A stretch of 64,000 nucleotides of DNA. It comes from Acholoe squamosa. Its lineage: Eukaryota > Annelida > Polychaeta > Phyllodocida > Polynoidae. This document shows positions 1 to 12,082 of this stretch, piece after piece. The DNA is taken from NCBI GenBank assembly GCA_949317995.1, contig OX439038.1, positions 70,938,659 to 71,002,658 of the forward strand, written 5' to 3'. Numbering within the stretch: position 1 is the stretch's first letter; every line of letters starts with the position of its first letter. The notes under the pieces were generated by a model, which had not been told where the DNA came from, did no database searches, and was given only the letters and a program-made list of their open reading frames with translations. Both the position numbers and the translations under genes were made by a program.

Positions 1-216
1 GCTGTACCCATCGGGCATACACCACAGCTACACCCCGGATGTACCAGATCAAGTCACCCGGTTAACCGGGTTGGGTCGCGCGAAAGTGGCCTAGGTCGTT
101 TGATTATTAAGGTGACCGCAGACGGGCCAGATTCGGTTGGTAACTAAGGATGTCCGATCGGATCGGATCGGGAAGATCAAACACGTTTGATATTTGACCG
201 ACTAGATCGGATGTCC

Positions 217-483
217 CAGGGGGAGGCTGGTGGGTTTGAGGGGGGGGGGTCAGAATTTTTTCAACCCCTTGACTGGGGGGGGGTCAGATTTTTTTCAACA
301 CCTCTGATGGGGGGGGTCAAAATAATTTCATCTGTTTTCAGTGGAAAACCCCGCGCGTTACTATAGGCTAAAAGGACACGTTCGCGTGCGATTTTGTCCC
401 TTATGGGGGGGGTCGATTTTTTTTTCGCACGTCCGCACGCAAACCCACCAACCCCCTCCTGTCGTTAAAAAATTATCACTCCC
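217..483. mobile_element. PIF/Harbinger-like MITE, 5'-truncated copy
   Basis: This stretch shares its G-tract-rich body and its right end (ATCACTCCC followed by TTA) with the complete MITEs at 600-912 and 34174-34481. The outer ~20 bp of the left terminal repeat are not seen; the similarity begins near GGCTGGTGGGTTTGAGG. No coding potential is visible. The 200 bases upstream show nothing recognisable. Confidence 0.6.
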
Positions 484-599
484 TTAGTGGTGAAATCAGA
501 CCAAAAAGAATGTGATTTTTTTTTATTGAAAAATGTCGATTTTTCCATGACTCACTCCAAATCCTAAATTCGCAACTTTTCAACTAGCCATACAATTAA

Positions 600-912
600 G
601 GGAGTGGTCATTATTTATCAAGAGGGGGGTGGGTGGTGGGTTTGAGGGGGGCGTAAAATTTTCAGACCCCTCCTGAGGGGGGCTAAAAAAAATTTGACCC
701 CTCTTGAGGGGGGGCTAAAAAAATTTACCCTCCTTTTGGCAAAAAAAAAACGCGCGCTACTATAGATCAAAGAGGGGCGCAAAAACTCTCCGCGCCTCCA
801 GCGCGAGGGGGCACAAAGAATTTCAACTGCCATCGAGGGGGGGCGTAAAAGATTTCCGCGCATCCGCGCGAAAACCCACCACCCCCCCTGTTGATAAATA
901 ATGACCACTTCC
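600..912. mobile_element. PIF/Harbinger-like MITE, complete
   Basis: A 313-bp element with terminal inverted repeats beginning GGGAGTGGTCATTATTTATC and ending in the matching reverse complement with one mismatch. It is flanked by TAA on both sides (597-599 and 913-915). A 3-bp TWA duplication with TIRs starting GGG is the signature of PIF/Harbinger elements. The interior is made of G runs alternating with short AT blocks and has no transposase, so it is non-autonomous. The long open frame across it on the - strand is a by-product of its composition. Confidence 0.8.
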
Positions 913-1470
913 TAAGGATGCAATGGTTAATTGTTGATCTGTATATAGCCTAGCTATTCCTACATGACGGTTGCAGTTGACAAGATCGATCAAGCATCTG
1001 AAATTAAGATACTTTGGGGGGTCATGATCACCTGTTTTGAGTCCACATGCTTTTGTGATCGGACAATATCAGCTCTACCCATAGGTTCTGGGTATTCCGA
1101 GGTAGCAGGTTGTCACATGGGCACCGCCATTGCAGGAGCTTGTTACCAGCGAGTTCTACTGATAAGACCTATCAGATGGGTACCAGTTGGCCCCTGAAGG
1201 ACCGCAGTGAATAGATTGGGGTTCTCTCATTGGCTAATGATTAAACCTGCTAAGTCCGTATATATAGGCCCTGCAGTGGTGTATGTGCAAGTATTTTTTT
1301 TATCAACAACATTCTTTTATTGGGTCTAAACGGTGCACAGTTGTTGTATCAAAGTGAGAGTATAACCTGAATGCTAATGCCATGATGCTAAAGCCACAAT
1401 AACCCTTCACACTGTATATAGTCCATTATTAGACTCAATTAGACTCAATTAGACTCAAAACAGCAGCGGG
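913..1470. other. Intergenic, nothing recognised
   Basis: AT-rich sequence with no convincing coding, RNA or repeat structure, apart from three adjacent copies of TTAGACTCAA near 1432-1457 just before the retrotransposon. Confidence 0.5.
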
Positions 1471-1474
1471 CACG

Positions 1475-2347
1475 GTGCCGCAACACATTGCCAGTGATGC
1501 AGGTGCTAAAGAGAACACAACTGAAGGTGCAGGCGCTAATGGTACTAAAGTAAGCACAATAGGTGGTGCAGGCACTACAGGTGCCATAGAGAACACAACC
1601 AGGGTTGCATGCACTATAGGTGCTAAAGAAAACACAACAGAATGTGCAGACACTGCAAGTGCTAAGGAGACCATTACATGATGTGCAAATGCTACAGGTG
1701 CTAGAGAAAATGCAGCAGGGGGCGCAGGCACTACCGGTGCTAAGGAGAATACAGCAGCAGCAGGGGGCGCAGGCACTAATGGTGCTAAAGAGAATAGTAC
1801 AGTAAACGCAAGTGCCCCAAAAGAAGATGAGACCACCAAAGCAACACCAGTCCATAAAAATACAATCCAAACTGACTACCTTCTAATAGGAAACGTGCGG
1901 GGTATGGCAGGTATACTCCGCAGTAAGGGGCTAGCGGCAACTGGTATTGTTATTTCTGGAGCTGAAATGGATGATGTGTCAAATGCTGCCCTTAAGTCAA
2001 ACTACACATCAAAGTATGTTGTTGTCCATGCCATGGACATTGATGTTCAGGAAAATGTGCCATTAACAACACTCTTTGACAGGGCTGATCGACTACTACG
2101 GAATGTGAAATCTGCTTTACATACATCACATATTATCATCTCTGGTCTCCCAGAGAGCTACAACACCAGGGTGAATACAGCATGTCAGAACATCGAGGCA
2201 TATATTAAACACAAACTAGCCAAGGATTTCAAGGCGTGCCTCATGGACAATAGCGGACTAAACCTTCAGGATCATATTCACTTTACCTGGTGGGCCAAAA
2301 AAGCCTACTGTGACAGGCTCTTCCTTCTCTCCTTCCCTACTAAATAG
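1475..2347 (+). pseudogene. LINE ORF1, repeat region plus degenerate SGNH domain
   Basis: One reading frame of about 290 codons interrupted by a single TGA at 1679-1681. The N-terminal third is a run of about eight 13-residue repeats (GAKENTTEGAGAN type). The remainder resembles the SGNH/GDSL-hydrolase fold used as an esterase domain in some LINE ORF1 proteins: a first block LLIGNVRG, a strand VVVHAMDID, then IIISGLPES, and a final DHIHFTWW in which Asp and His of the D-x-x-H motif remain. The nucleophile block reads GNV rather than GDS, so the catalytic Ser is missing. It ends in TAG shortly before ORF2, which lies in the same frame. The fold assignment is by motif reading only. Confidence 0.6.
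1502..1819 (+). repeat. 39-bp in-frame tandem repeat (8 units)
   Basis: Units start at 1502, 1541, 1580, 1619, 1658, 1697, 1736 and 1781. Seven are 39 bp and one is 45 bp. Each begins GGTGCTAAAGAGAA or a variant and encodes 13 residues, so the array preserves the ORF1 frame. Divergence between units is substantial, so the array is old. Confidence 0.85.
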
Positions 2348-2377
2348 GACATAGGGCATACTGACCGTATAGGGGTC

Positions 2378-5290
2378 ATGCTCAACAAAGGTGGCTTTAA
2401 GAATCTTTCACTATTCTACTGGAATATTCATGGTCTTGGTGACAAACTGACTTACCCCCATATCCAAAGGATCTTAACTAGTCATGACATTATAATTCTG
2501 AGAGAGATATGGAAAAATACTGATTTCAACCCAGATATACCAGGTTATAAATATTATCAGGTTACTAGGAAACAGAGACATCCTAATGCTAAATGATGTT
2601 CTGGTGGAATAGGTGTTTTTATATCAAAGCAAACTGAGGGTGGTATCAAACTAGATATTATCTCTGATTTCCTAATATGGATTCACTTTGATTCAAAATA
2701 CTTTGGCCTTCCTTGTGATGTGGTGGTAGGTGCTGTCTATATTCCACCAGAGGGGTTAGCCTATATAGCTGAGAATAATAACTATTTTAATATCCTATGT
2801 GAACAGATAGGGACATTTGAACACAAAAACTGTGAATTATTACTATGTGGTGACTACTGAACGAATCTCAAGAGACAAAGTACTTAATAGTAGTGGTAAG
2901 GAACTTATACAGGTATGCAAAGACAGTGACATGGTAATTATGCATGGTAGATTTGGAGATATAAGGACACAAGCTGCTCTACTTGTTTCACACCAAATGG
3001 CCAAAGTGTAGTAGACTATGTACTGTGTAAATCAAACTCTGTAGAGGTCTGTGAAAGGCTAGAAATACTAGAACTGCTTCCTGAATCAGATCATACACCT
3101 ATTTTTTTTTACACTAAAAGATGCTGTACAAACTTGTGTTACAACTAGTCAGATAAAAGGTAATGTATATATGGCAAATAAATGGGATCACTCTAAGAGA
3201 GAAACATATAAAGATAATATTGAGAGTAATATGTGCAGAGAGCTTAAAAACCATATTTTAGAATTAGCATCAGATGCACAAGCTAACATTGATGAAATAG
3301 TTCAAATATACTATAGGTTTCTAGATACAGCTATACCTGGAGATAAATGCAAGCGAATAACTAAATCAAGCTTCCCGCGCAATAGATGGTCTAATGAAGA
3401 CTGCAAAACAGCTAGAAAAATGGTACCTCAGTATAGTAAAATGCATGACATTGAATCTCGAGTCCACAGGGAAAGATACTCTGAACTCAAGAAAAAATAC
3501 AAGAGAATAATTTTTAAAGAACAGCTAAAAGGAATGAGGCTAAATAGCCTGAGGACATGATTGAAAAAGAAAACAGTGAAAGATTTTGGAAATCCTGGCA
3601 AAAATTACAGAGTAAATCAAAACAATGTGACATCCCAATTGATACCTTTGTTGCATATTTTAAGAAACAGCAAACTCCTCCATACACTGAATATTTTGAC
3701 TATGATAATATGAATACTGTTGAAGAATATGTCAACCAGTTTGAATTTGGATATGGGCCAAATTGTATTGATAAATCAATTGAATCTCTCCTTGACTCCC
3801 CAATTACTATGAATGAACTTGAATTTGCCCTCAAAGCCTTGAAAACTAAAAAAAAAATGGAACTGATGGCAAACCATCTGAGTTTCTTAAAGAAGGAGGG
3901 AAAACTTTCACAGAGGTGTTATATGTTATATTCAGCTGTGTGTGGGAGACAGGGACATTCCCCATGAAAAGGGTAGAAGACATTATTAGTCCTCTACACA
4001 AGAAAGGTGACACAGGCAATCCTGATAATTATAGGAAAATTACTATTATGAACAGCACCTGTAAATTGTTTGAAATCGTCATCAATAATAGACTTAAGTT
4101 CAATAATGCTATGCTAAACCAGAATGATCCACTGCAAAATGGATTTGTTGAAGACAGGCAGACATCTGATAATGTATTTATACTCTACACAGCTGTCAAG
4201 ACAGTGCAAGCTGAGTGTAAGCCCTTATATTGTTGCTTTATCGATTTCATTAAAGCTTTCGACTATATAAATAGAAGAGTTCTTTTCTACAAGCTGATGT
4301 GTAACAAGGTCAAAGGGAAGTCATTACAAATCCTTATGAATCTGTATGAGAAATCCCATTCTAAAGTGCGAGTAAACTCTATCTTAAGTGAGGACATAGA
4401 TAGTACATATGGTGTACTACAAGGAGGAGTTCTGACCCCAAAGTTGTTTAACACCTTCTTAGCAGATATTAATGAATACCTGATTGCTGAGAGTGGAGTA
4501 AACATAAATGATTCAGCCGTTGCATATCTTTTGCATGCAGACGACTTAGACTATCCCTTAAACTCTTTGACACCCAAATACGACCATACCTTGAATACGG
4601 ATGCGAGCTATGGAGCCTGAATAAAGGTAGGAAACTAGATAATTTTGAACTGATCCATCTTAAATACCTGAAGTCTATGCTTGGTGTAAGGAAACAGACA
4701 ACTTCAGCTGCAGTTTATGCGGATACGGGTTGAGTGCCTTTGAAGGATCAATGGGAAGTAATCTTAGCAATAAAATATTGGGAAAGGAATGTTAACTTTG
4801 AGGAATCCAATATTCTTCATAGATGTTGCATGAAACTGCACCATCTTGACCAGCAACGACAGGATAACTGGTGTACAAATGTTAAAGGTTTGCTATATTC
4901 GCTTGGTAGAAAATATAGTCAGCTTTGGGAAAACCAGTCGACATCTAATAACTCTAACATCATAGCTAGTGCAACTGAACCAATTTTTAGTAAATATTCT
5001 GAAAAAATTATGAATGAGATTGCGCTTGCTGGGGAGGGTAAAAAGTTAAGAACATTCAAAAAATTCAAGAGGGAGTTCAGGCTCCAACACTGTCTACTCA
5101 AAATCACAGGACTGCACTAGCACAATATAGACTGAGTTCCCATAATCTTGGTATTGAGTTAGGGAGGCATTGTAGACCCCCAAACCTGAATGTGACAGAG
5201 TATGTCTATACTGCTCAACTGGTGCTATTGATGATGAGGTGCATTTTCTGACAACATGTGAACTATATAAGACAGCTTGAACAACTCTTG
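2378..5290 (+). pseudogene. LINE ORF2 (endonuclease-reverse transcriptase), broken
   Basis: The start shows an APE-type endonuclease: WNIHGLGDKL, then after an in-frame TGA (2594-2596) SGGIGVFIS, VVVGAVYIPPE and LLLCGDY at the GDxN position. A basic linker is at 3171-3560. RT motifs follow: PDNYRKITIMNSTCKLFE, CCFIDFIKAFDYINR, GVLQGGVLTPKLFN and HADDL in place of the usual (Y/F)ADD. The C-terminal piece has a zinc-knuckle-like run, C-x4-C-x2-C followed by DDEVHFLTTCELY, near 5176-5265. Segments lie in different frames (2378, 3171, 3557, 3916 and 4734 starts), so this is a relic with no function of its own. Confidence 0.85.
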
Positions 5291-5690
5291 AAAATCATAT
5301 AGATGGTAAAATCTGTAATTACCGGGATATGTCAAATATGGATATAAGTTTGTTACGGTTATGAAAGAAAATGACCCTAGTATAATAAATGCACTTGCAA
5401 AGTTTGTGTATACTGGTCCAAGACTATCAAGTATCTAGACACCAGGCAGGGTATAACCAGGAGTGCGGATGCACCTAGATTGAAGAGTGACATTCCAATA
5501 GGTGAGCCATATAAAAGAAGTGTTGAGTACAATTGCTCAAAGATCTGGAATTATCTTTGTCCCTGAAATGAAACCTAGAATCTCTAAATGCCTTCAAGCG
5601 CAGGGTCAAGTCAGAGCTGAAAAAGAAAAATTTTGAGTAAATATAAACCATTAGCTCCATCCTGTAGTTTCAAAGACATAGGAGGATCCT

Positions 5691-5934
5691 CTCTTCTTTT
5701 CCCCTTTTCTTTTTCCAACTGAATCTTAGACACCTTTTCTAATTGTATACACACGAGAATGTTTTAATGATGTTCTCATTGTACAAGATTTCTCCAAAAT
5801 ATAGTTAAATACTTATGTAAGGAATGTTCCAGAAATATTGCAAATGTTGATCTGTTACTGAACAAGTAATCAATGGATAATTCATGACGCGTGTGTGTTA
5901 GTGAAGGATAATTACACGAGGGTGTAGCCCGAGT
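5691..5934. other. LINE 3' flank
   Basis: AT-rich sequence with a pyrimidine-rich tract (5693-5718). It probably includes the 3' untranslated end of the preceding non-LTR element; the boundary is not sharp. Confidence 0.35.
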
Positions 5935-6310
5935 GTAATTAGCCTACACCTCGGCGCCCGGCAGCGGACAGCGACAGCCCCCGTCTCGGCTTGGCTTTGT
6001 TTGAATGCGTCTCGCGGTTATGTTTGTGTACAATCGTTACATACACCTCGTCGCCCGGCAGCGGACAGCTACAGTGCACACGGCGAAAAAAGGATGTTTC
6101 TCGCGGTGAGGTTTGTGTATAATACACCCTGGCAGCGGACAGCGACAGCGCACACGGCGAAAAAATGACGCGTCCGGGCCAGGACTCGATCCGCCCACCT
6201 TCGACGGCTGAGCGCAATAACCACTAGACCACGGCGTCTCACACCTCAGCGGCCGTCTCGGCTTGACTAGGTTTGAATGCGTCCCGCGGTTATGGTAGCG
6301 GACAGCCCGC
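5935..6310 (-). mobile_element. tRNA-derived SINE (family A) with repeated GC-rich modules
   Basis: On the - strand a pol III promoter is visible: A box TGGTCTAGTGG (6221-6231) and B box GGATCGAGTCC (6182-6192), spaced as in a tRNA. The flanking sequence toward lower coordinates repeats the module CACCTCGGCGCCCGGCAGCG (5945, again near 6045) and a CGCGGTTATG motif. The same family lies on the + strand at 62520-62640. A diverged tRNA head plus repeated body suggests a SINE. No cloverleaf good enough for a functional tRNA can be drawn. Confidence 0.65.
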
Positions 6311-6319
6311 AGTCGTCGC

Positions 6320-6480
6320 CTTCCCGGGCTTTGTATCATATCAAGACCTGGTTGTAGCCAGCCACTACCTGTCAGTCCCTGTGGCGCAATGCATAGGGGA
6401 CTGGTCTAGGCATCTGAGACTGCAGGTTCGAGCCCTGCCCTGGCCTTGAAAATTTCGTGGGTTTTAACATGTAACATATG
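6320..6480 (+). mobile_element. tRNA-derived SINE (family B)
   Basis: A tRNA-like head with A box TGGCGCAATGC (6382-6392) and a perfect B box GGTTCGAGCCC (6425-6435), followed by a conserved tail AATTTCGTGGGTTTTAACAT. The preceding GGGCTTTGTATCATATCAAG is also conserved in the inverted copy at 62190-62360, so element and flanks were duplicated together with SINE A. Confidence 0.7.
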
Positions 6481-6504
6481 ACATGGAAGGACATGACAGG
6501 CATG

Positions 6505-6560
6505 CGGGTTATCCATGGATAACCGCACGGCATGCAGGTTATCCATGGATAACCGCACGC
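6505..6560. repeat. Two tandem copies of a perfect 18-bp palindrome
   Basis: GGTTATCCATGGATAACC occurs twice, at about 6508-6525 and 6538-6555, inside a ~30-bp tandem unit starting GGCATGC. It directly follows the SINE B tail. A different palindrome occupies the equivalent place next to SINE B at 62 kb. Confidence 0.8.
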
Positions 6561-9400
<2,840 letters not shown>

Positions 9401-9405
9401 TTTAG

Positions 9406-9687
9406 TCATTGGAACATGGCCAATGTAGCTTCCTGCAGTGATTCGTTGGCCAAAGTAGTTGAAACAGGCTCTTTAATAATAGGAATGGGTAGTCCACATT
9501 TGCAGACGGATGGTGAAACTATTTCTGTGTCCTTTTCAAAATTGGAATGTCCTTGATATGATTTTGTGATGTTTGGTACTAAAGCATCAAGCGCATTAGA
9601 TAAATCAAATGATTGGGATTTCTTTTTGTATCCACACATTGCATACAAATCCTATTGAACATGGCGAAAATCGACAATTGTTGCCAT
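9406..9687 (-). other. Possible short exon or gene relic divergent from SMYD4
   Basis: From an ATG at 9687-9685 the - strand reads 11 codons (MATIVDFRHVQ), a TAG, then 83 open codons in the same frame (DLYAMCGYKKKSQSFDLSNA onward) ending in TGA at 9406. The composition looks protein-like but I recognise no family. It could be a pseudogene, an exon whose acceptor is the AATAG at the stop, or chance. Its 5' end lies about 90 bp upstream of the SMYD4 coding start, so a divergent arrangement is possible. Confidence 0.25.
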
Positions 9688-9751
9688 CTTTGACATCACA
9701 ATATATCCTACTGTATTTCTCCCCTGCCAGCCTGCAGTGAATTCTGTTGTG

Positions 9752-9775
9752 CTTTTTTTCATTTTCTTTTTGCAG
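9752..9775 (+). promoter_or_regulatory. 3' splice acceptor before the SMYD4 start codon
   Basis: A pyrimidine-rich tract ending TTTTTGCAG abuts the ATG at 9776. It implies an intron in the 5' untranslated region with the coding exon starting exactly at ATG. This is why the upstream in-frame GTG at 9737 is not used as start: the residues it would add are a translated polypyrimidine tract. Confidence 0.8.
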
Positions 9776-12082
9776 ATGGCTGGTCAGGAAAAGTCAACTG
9801 TCTATCAGCGATGGACCGAGCTTGTAGAACAAAAGTGTAAATTGAGCAACACGTTAGACGACATTTACAAGCAGCTTGAAGCACTTACAACAGACAAGGA
9901 CCGATTTTTATTCGTTTCATCCATCACAGAAGTCGAAAATGCGAGAAGGCGGCTTAGAACAAACATACCCAAACAGGAGAAGAGTGAATCCGTCTCAGAG
10001 GTATTGAGATCAGAAGGAAATGCCTTGTTCCAGAAAGCCCAGTATAATAAGGCACTGGAAAAGTACAATGAGAGTGTTCTCACTGCACCAGTAAGAGGGC
10101 GGGAGTGTGGAGAGTGCAAGGCTAATTGTATGGCATTAGCCTGTAGGTCTGCAGCTTTATTCCACCTTAAGTACTACCATGAGACATTAACTGACATTAA
10201 TGGAACCATCAAGCTAGGTTACCCTAAAAACCTTATCTACAAGGTTCTGGACAGGAAGGCAAGGTGTCTCTACAGAATGGGGGATTTCTTTGAAGCAGCA
10301 AAAGCATTTGAGGAATGTTTAGAAATGCTTCAGCAATCTGATCTCACAGAAGTGAAGTTGAAGGAGAGGACTAAGAAACTCGAAACAGCCAGAGACCAGT
10401 GTATGACCATTTGCAATAATAACACCATTAGCCAGCCACCAATGCCAGAAAAAGATGATGACATTGTACAGCAAACTGAGCAAGACTGTTTTAAGATGGC
10501 TGAGTCAAATAGTGCATTTAGGTCTTTATCAAAGAAATGCAGTGTCAAGTGGAGTGCTTCAAGAGGTCATCATATTATTGCTGAAGAGGACATCCTCCCT
10601 GGTGATGTGATAATGAAGGAGCAGCCATATGCATGTGTACTTTTACCAGAATCCAATGACAGCCACTGTCACCACTGTCTGGCACCTGTACTGACAGTGA
10701 CACCATGTGACAGCTGTAGTTTTGTAAGATTCTGTAGTTACAGCTGTAAGAATACCTCTTGTGCCACCTACCACAAGCATGAGTGTTTGGTTCTAAATGC
10801 CCTAATCTCATGTGGTGTGGGTAAAATTGGACTTCTAGCTCTAAGAACAATCACAAAGACGCCATACAAGGAACTATTTGATGATGGTGATGGGAAATCA
10901 ACATCGCCATCAGAGGAGACTGGCTTTAGGAACATCATTAATCTGGTTTCACATAGTAAAGACAGAAATGGCAAGGATATGTGGGAGAGGACCCTCCATG
11001 CTATATTCATCACTCATATCCTTGCTAGTTCATGGTTCTTCTCCAAGATTTCCATTGTGGTTGAGTTACCAGAGGAAGTGGTAGTTTCCCAAATAGGCTC
11101 CAGGATTCTGAGCCTTTTACAAATCCTCCCGTGCAATGCCCATAGTGTGTCTGAACTGAGGCTTAACCCAAAAGCTGTGTTTGAATCCATCTCTAAGGAC
11201 ATAGCTGTGGGGATTTACCCCACCCTCAGTCTCCTTAACCACTCCTGTGACCCTGGAGTCACCAGGAACTTCCATGCCTCGGCTGTCACCTCCATGGCCA
11301 TTAGGTTCATCCCTAAGGGTGAGGAGGTGTGTGACAACTATGGGGCTGTTTATGCCATCCAGGGTAGGTCTCAGCGCCTGGAGGTCCTTAAGCCACAGTA
11401 CTACTTTGAGTGTAGGTGTGAAGCTTGTGAGAATGATTGGCCACTCTGCAGTGATCCCTCAGCATTCAGCCCACCAGGATGGTTATGTGAGCATTGTAGA
11501 TCAACTCTACTTGACAATGAACAGGCACCTAGTGACAGTGGGAAAGCAGATAAGAAATCCAAAGCAGCAGTTGATCATTCAAATACCAAACTTCCAGTTG
11601 AGAATCAAAATTCAAGAATAAACAGCCAGGGAACAAACATAGACCGGCTAAATGGAAGTTGTTACCCTGATACCAGCAATGGAGTTCCACCAAATAGAGC
11701 ACAATCAACAGACTTAAAAATAATTTCAGAGAAGACACAAAAGGCAAACACTGCCTTTACTGTAGACGTAAGCCATGCAAGAGGAAATACCCAGTCGCAA
11801 CAGGATCCCAATGCAGATGGTCTCATACGCTGCTCAAACTGTTCAAAACCCCAGCCGATACAAAGCAAACACTCAGCCCTGAGGGCATCTGGTGGGAAGT
11901 ACCTGAGGGCTTTGGACCTGTTGAGAGCTGGGCAGGCTGAGAAGGCCCTTCCCAGCCTCCTGGCCCACCTAAGGGCAGTAGAGGAGACGGTGGCCCATCC
12001 CTGGAGGGACCAGGTCATGTGTCAGGAGGCAGTAAAACAGTGCTACAGTCTGATGGCAAATTGTCAGAGGGTTGATCAGTGA
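9776..12082 (+). CDS. SMYD4: SET and MYND domain-containing protein 4 (SMYD4)
   Basis: A 768-residue protein of the SMYD family of putative lysine methyltransferases, which act on histone or non-histone proteins with S-adenosylmethionine. N-terminal TPR-like helices cover about 75-185 (LRSEGNALFQKAQYNKALEKY). A SET domain split by a MYND zinc finger follows: the MYND cysteines run from C298/C301 to C337, the NHSCDP motif is at 488-493, DNYG at 520-523, and post-SET cysteines at 546, 548 and 551. Two further Cys pairs (WLCEHC, IRCSNC) flank a long Ser/Asn/Gln-rich linker. The TPR plus split SET/MYND order is specific to SMYD4. The coding region is one uninterrupted exon, unlike the multi-exon vertebrate genes. 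The last codons and the TGA lie in the first unit of a minisatellite, so the C-terminus may be shortened. It converges on DDX27. Confidence 0.93.
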   Translation: MAGQEKSTVYQRWTELVEQKCKLSNTLDDIYKQLEALTTDKDRFLFVSSITEVENARRRLRTNIPKQEKSESVSEVLRSEGNALFQKAQYNKALEKYNESVLTAPVRGRECGECKANCMALACRSAALFHLKYYHETLTDINGTIKLGYPKNLIYKVLDRKARCLYRMGDFFEAAKAFEECLEMLQQSDLTEVKLKERTKKLETARDQCMTICNNNTISQPPMPEKDDDIVQQTEQDCFKMAESNSAFRSLSKKCSVKWSASRGHHIIAEEDILPGDVIMKEQPYACVLLPESNDSHCHHCLAPVLTVTPCDSCSFVRFCSYSCKNTSCATYHKHECLVLNALISCGVGKIGLLALRTITKTPYKELFDDGDGKSTSPSEETGFRNIINLVSHSKDRNGKDMWERTLHAIFITHILASSWFFSKISIVVELPEEVVVSQIGSRILSLLQILPCNAHSVSELRLNPKAVFESISKDIAVGIYPTLSLLNHSCDPGVTRNFHASAVTSMAIRFIPKGEEVCDNYGAVYAIQGRSQRLEVLKPQYYFECRCEACENDWPLCSDPSAFSPPGWLCEHCRSTLLDNEQAPSDSGKADKKSKAAVDHSNTKLPVENQNSRINSQGTNIDRLNGSCYPDTSNGVPPNRAQSTDLKIISEKTQKANTAFTVDVSHARGNTQSQQDPNADGLIRCSNCSKPQPIQSKHSALRASGGKYLRALDLLRAGQAEKALPSLLAHLRAVEETVAHPWRDQVMCQEAVKQCYSLMANCQRVDQ

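Larger units (their letters stand above)
1475..5690 (+). mobile_element. Non-LTR retrotransposon (CR1/L2-like group), decayed
   Basis: A nearly full-length but inactivated LINE. In order it carries an ORF1 with tandem repeats and an SGNH-hydrolase-like domain (1475-2347), an endonuclease of the exonuclease-endonuclease-phosphatase family (from 2378), a linker (3171-3560), a reverse transcriptase (about 3800-4600) and a C-terminal zinc-knuckle-like segment near 5176-5265. Stops and frameshifts break ORF2 into at least five pieces, and part of the RT thumb after about 4560 seems deleted. An SGNH-type ORF1 with an APE-type endonuclease is known from CR1/L2-superclade elements; the exact clade is an inference. 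The 5' and 3' limits are approximate. Confidence 0.85.

Noticed and set aside
618-908. 96-codon open frame on the - strand
   Set aside because: It lies wholly within the Harbinger-like MITE and follows its G-run composition.
9737-9775. Upstream GTG start adding 13 residues to SMYD4
   Set aside because: The added residues translate a splice polypyrimidine tract ending TTTTTGCAG; the ATG at 9776 fits a typical first methionine.
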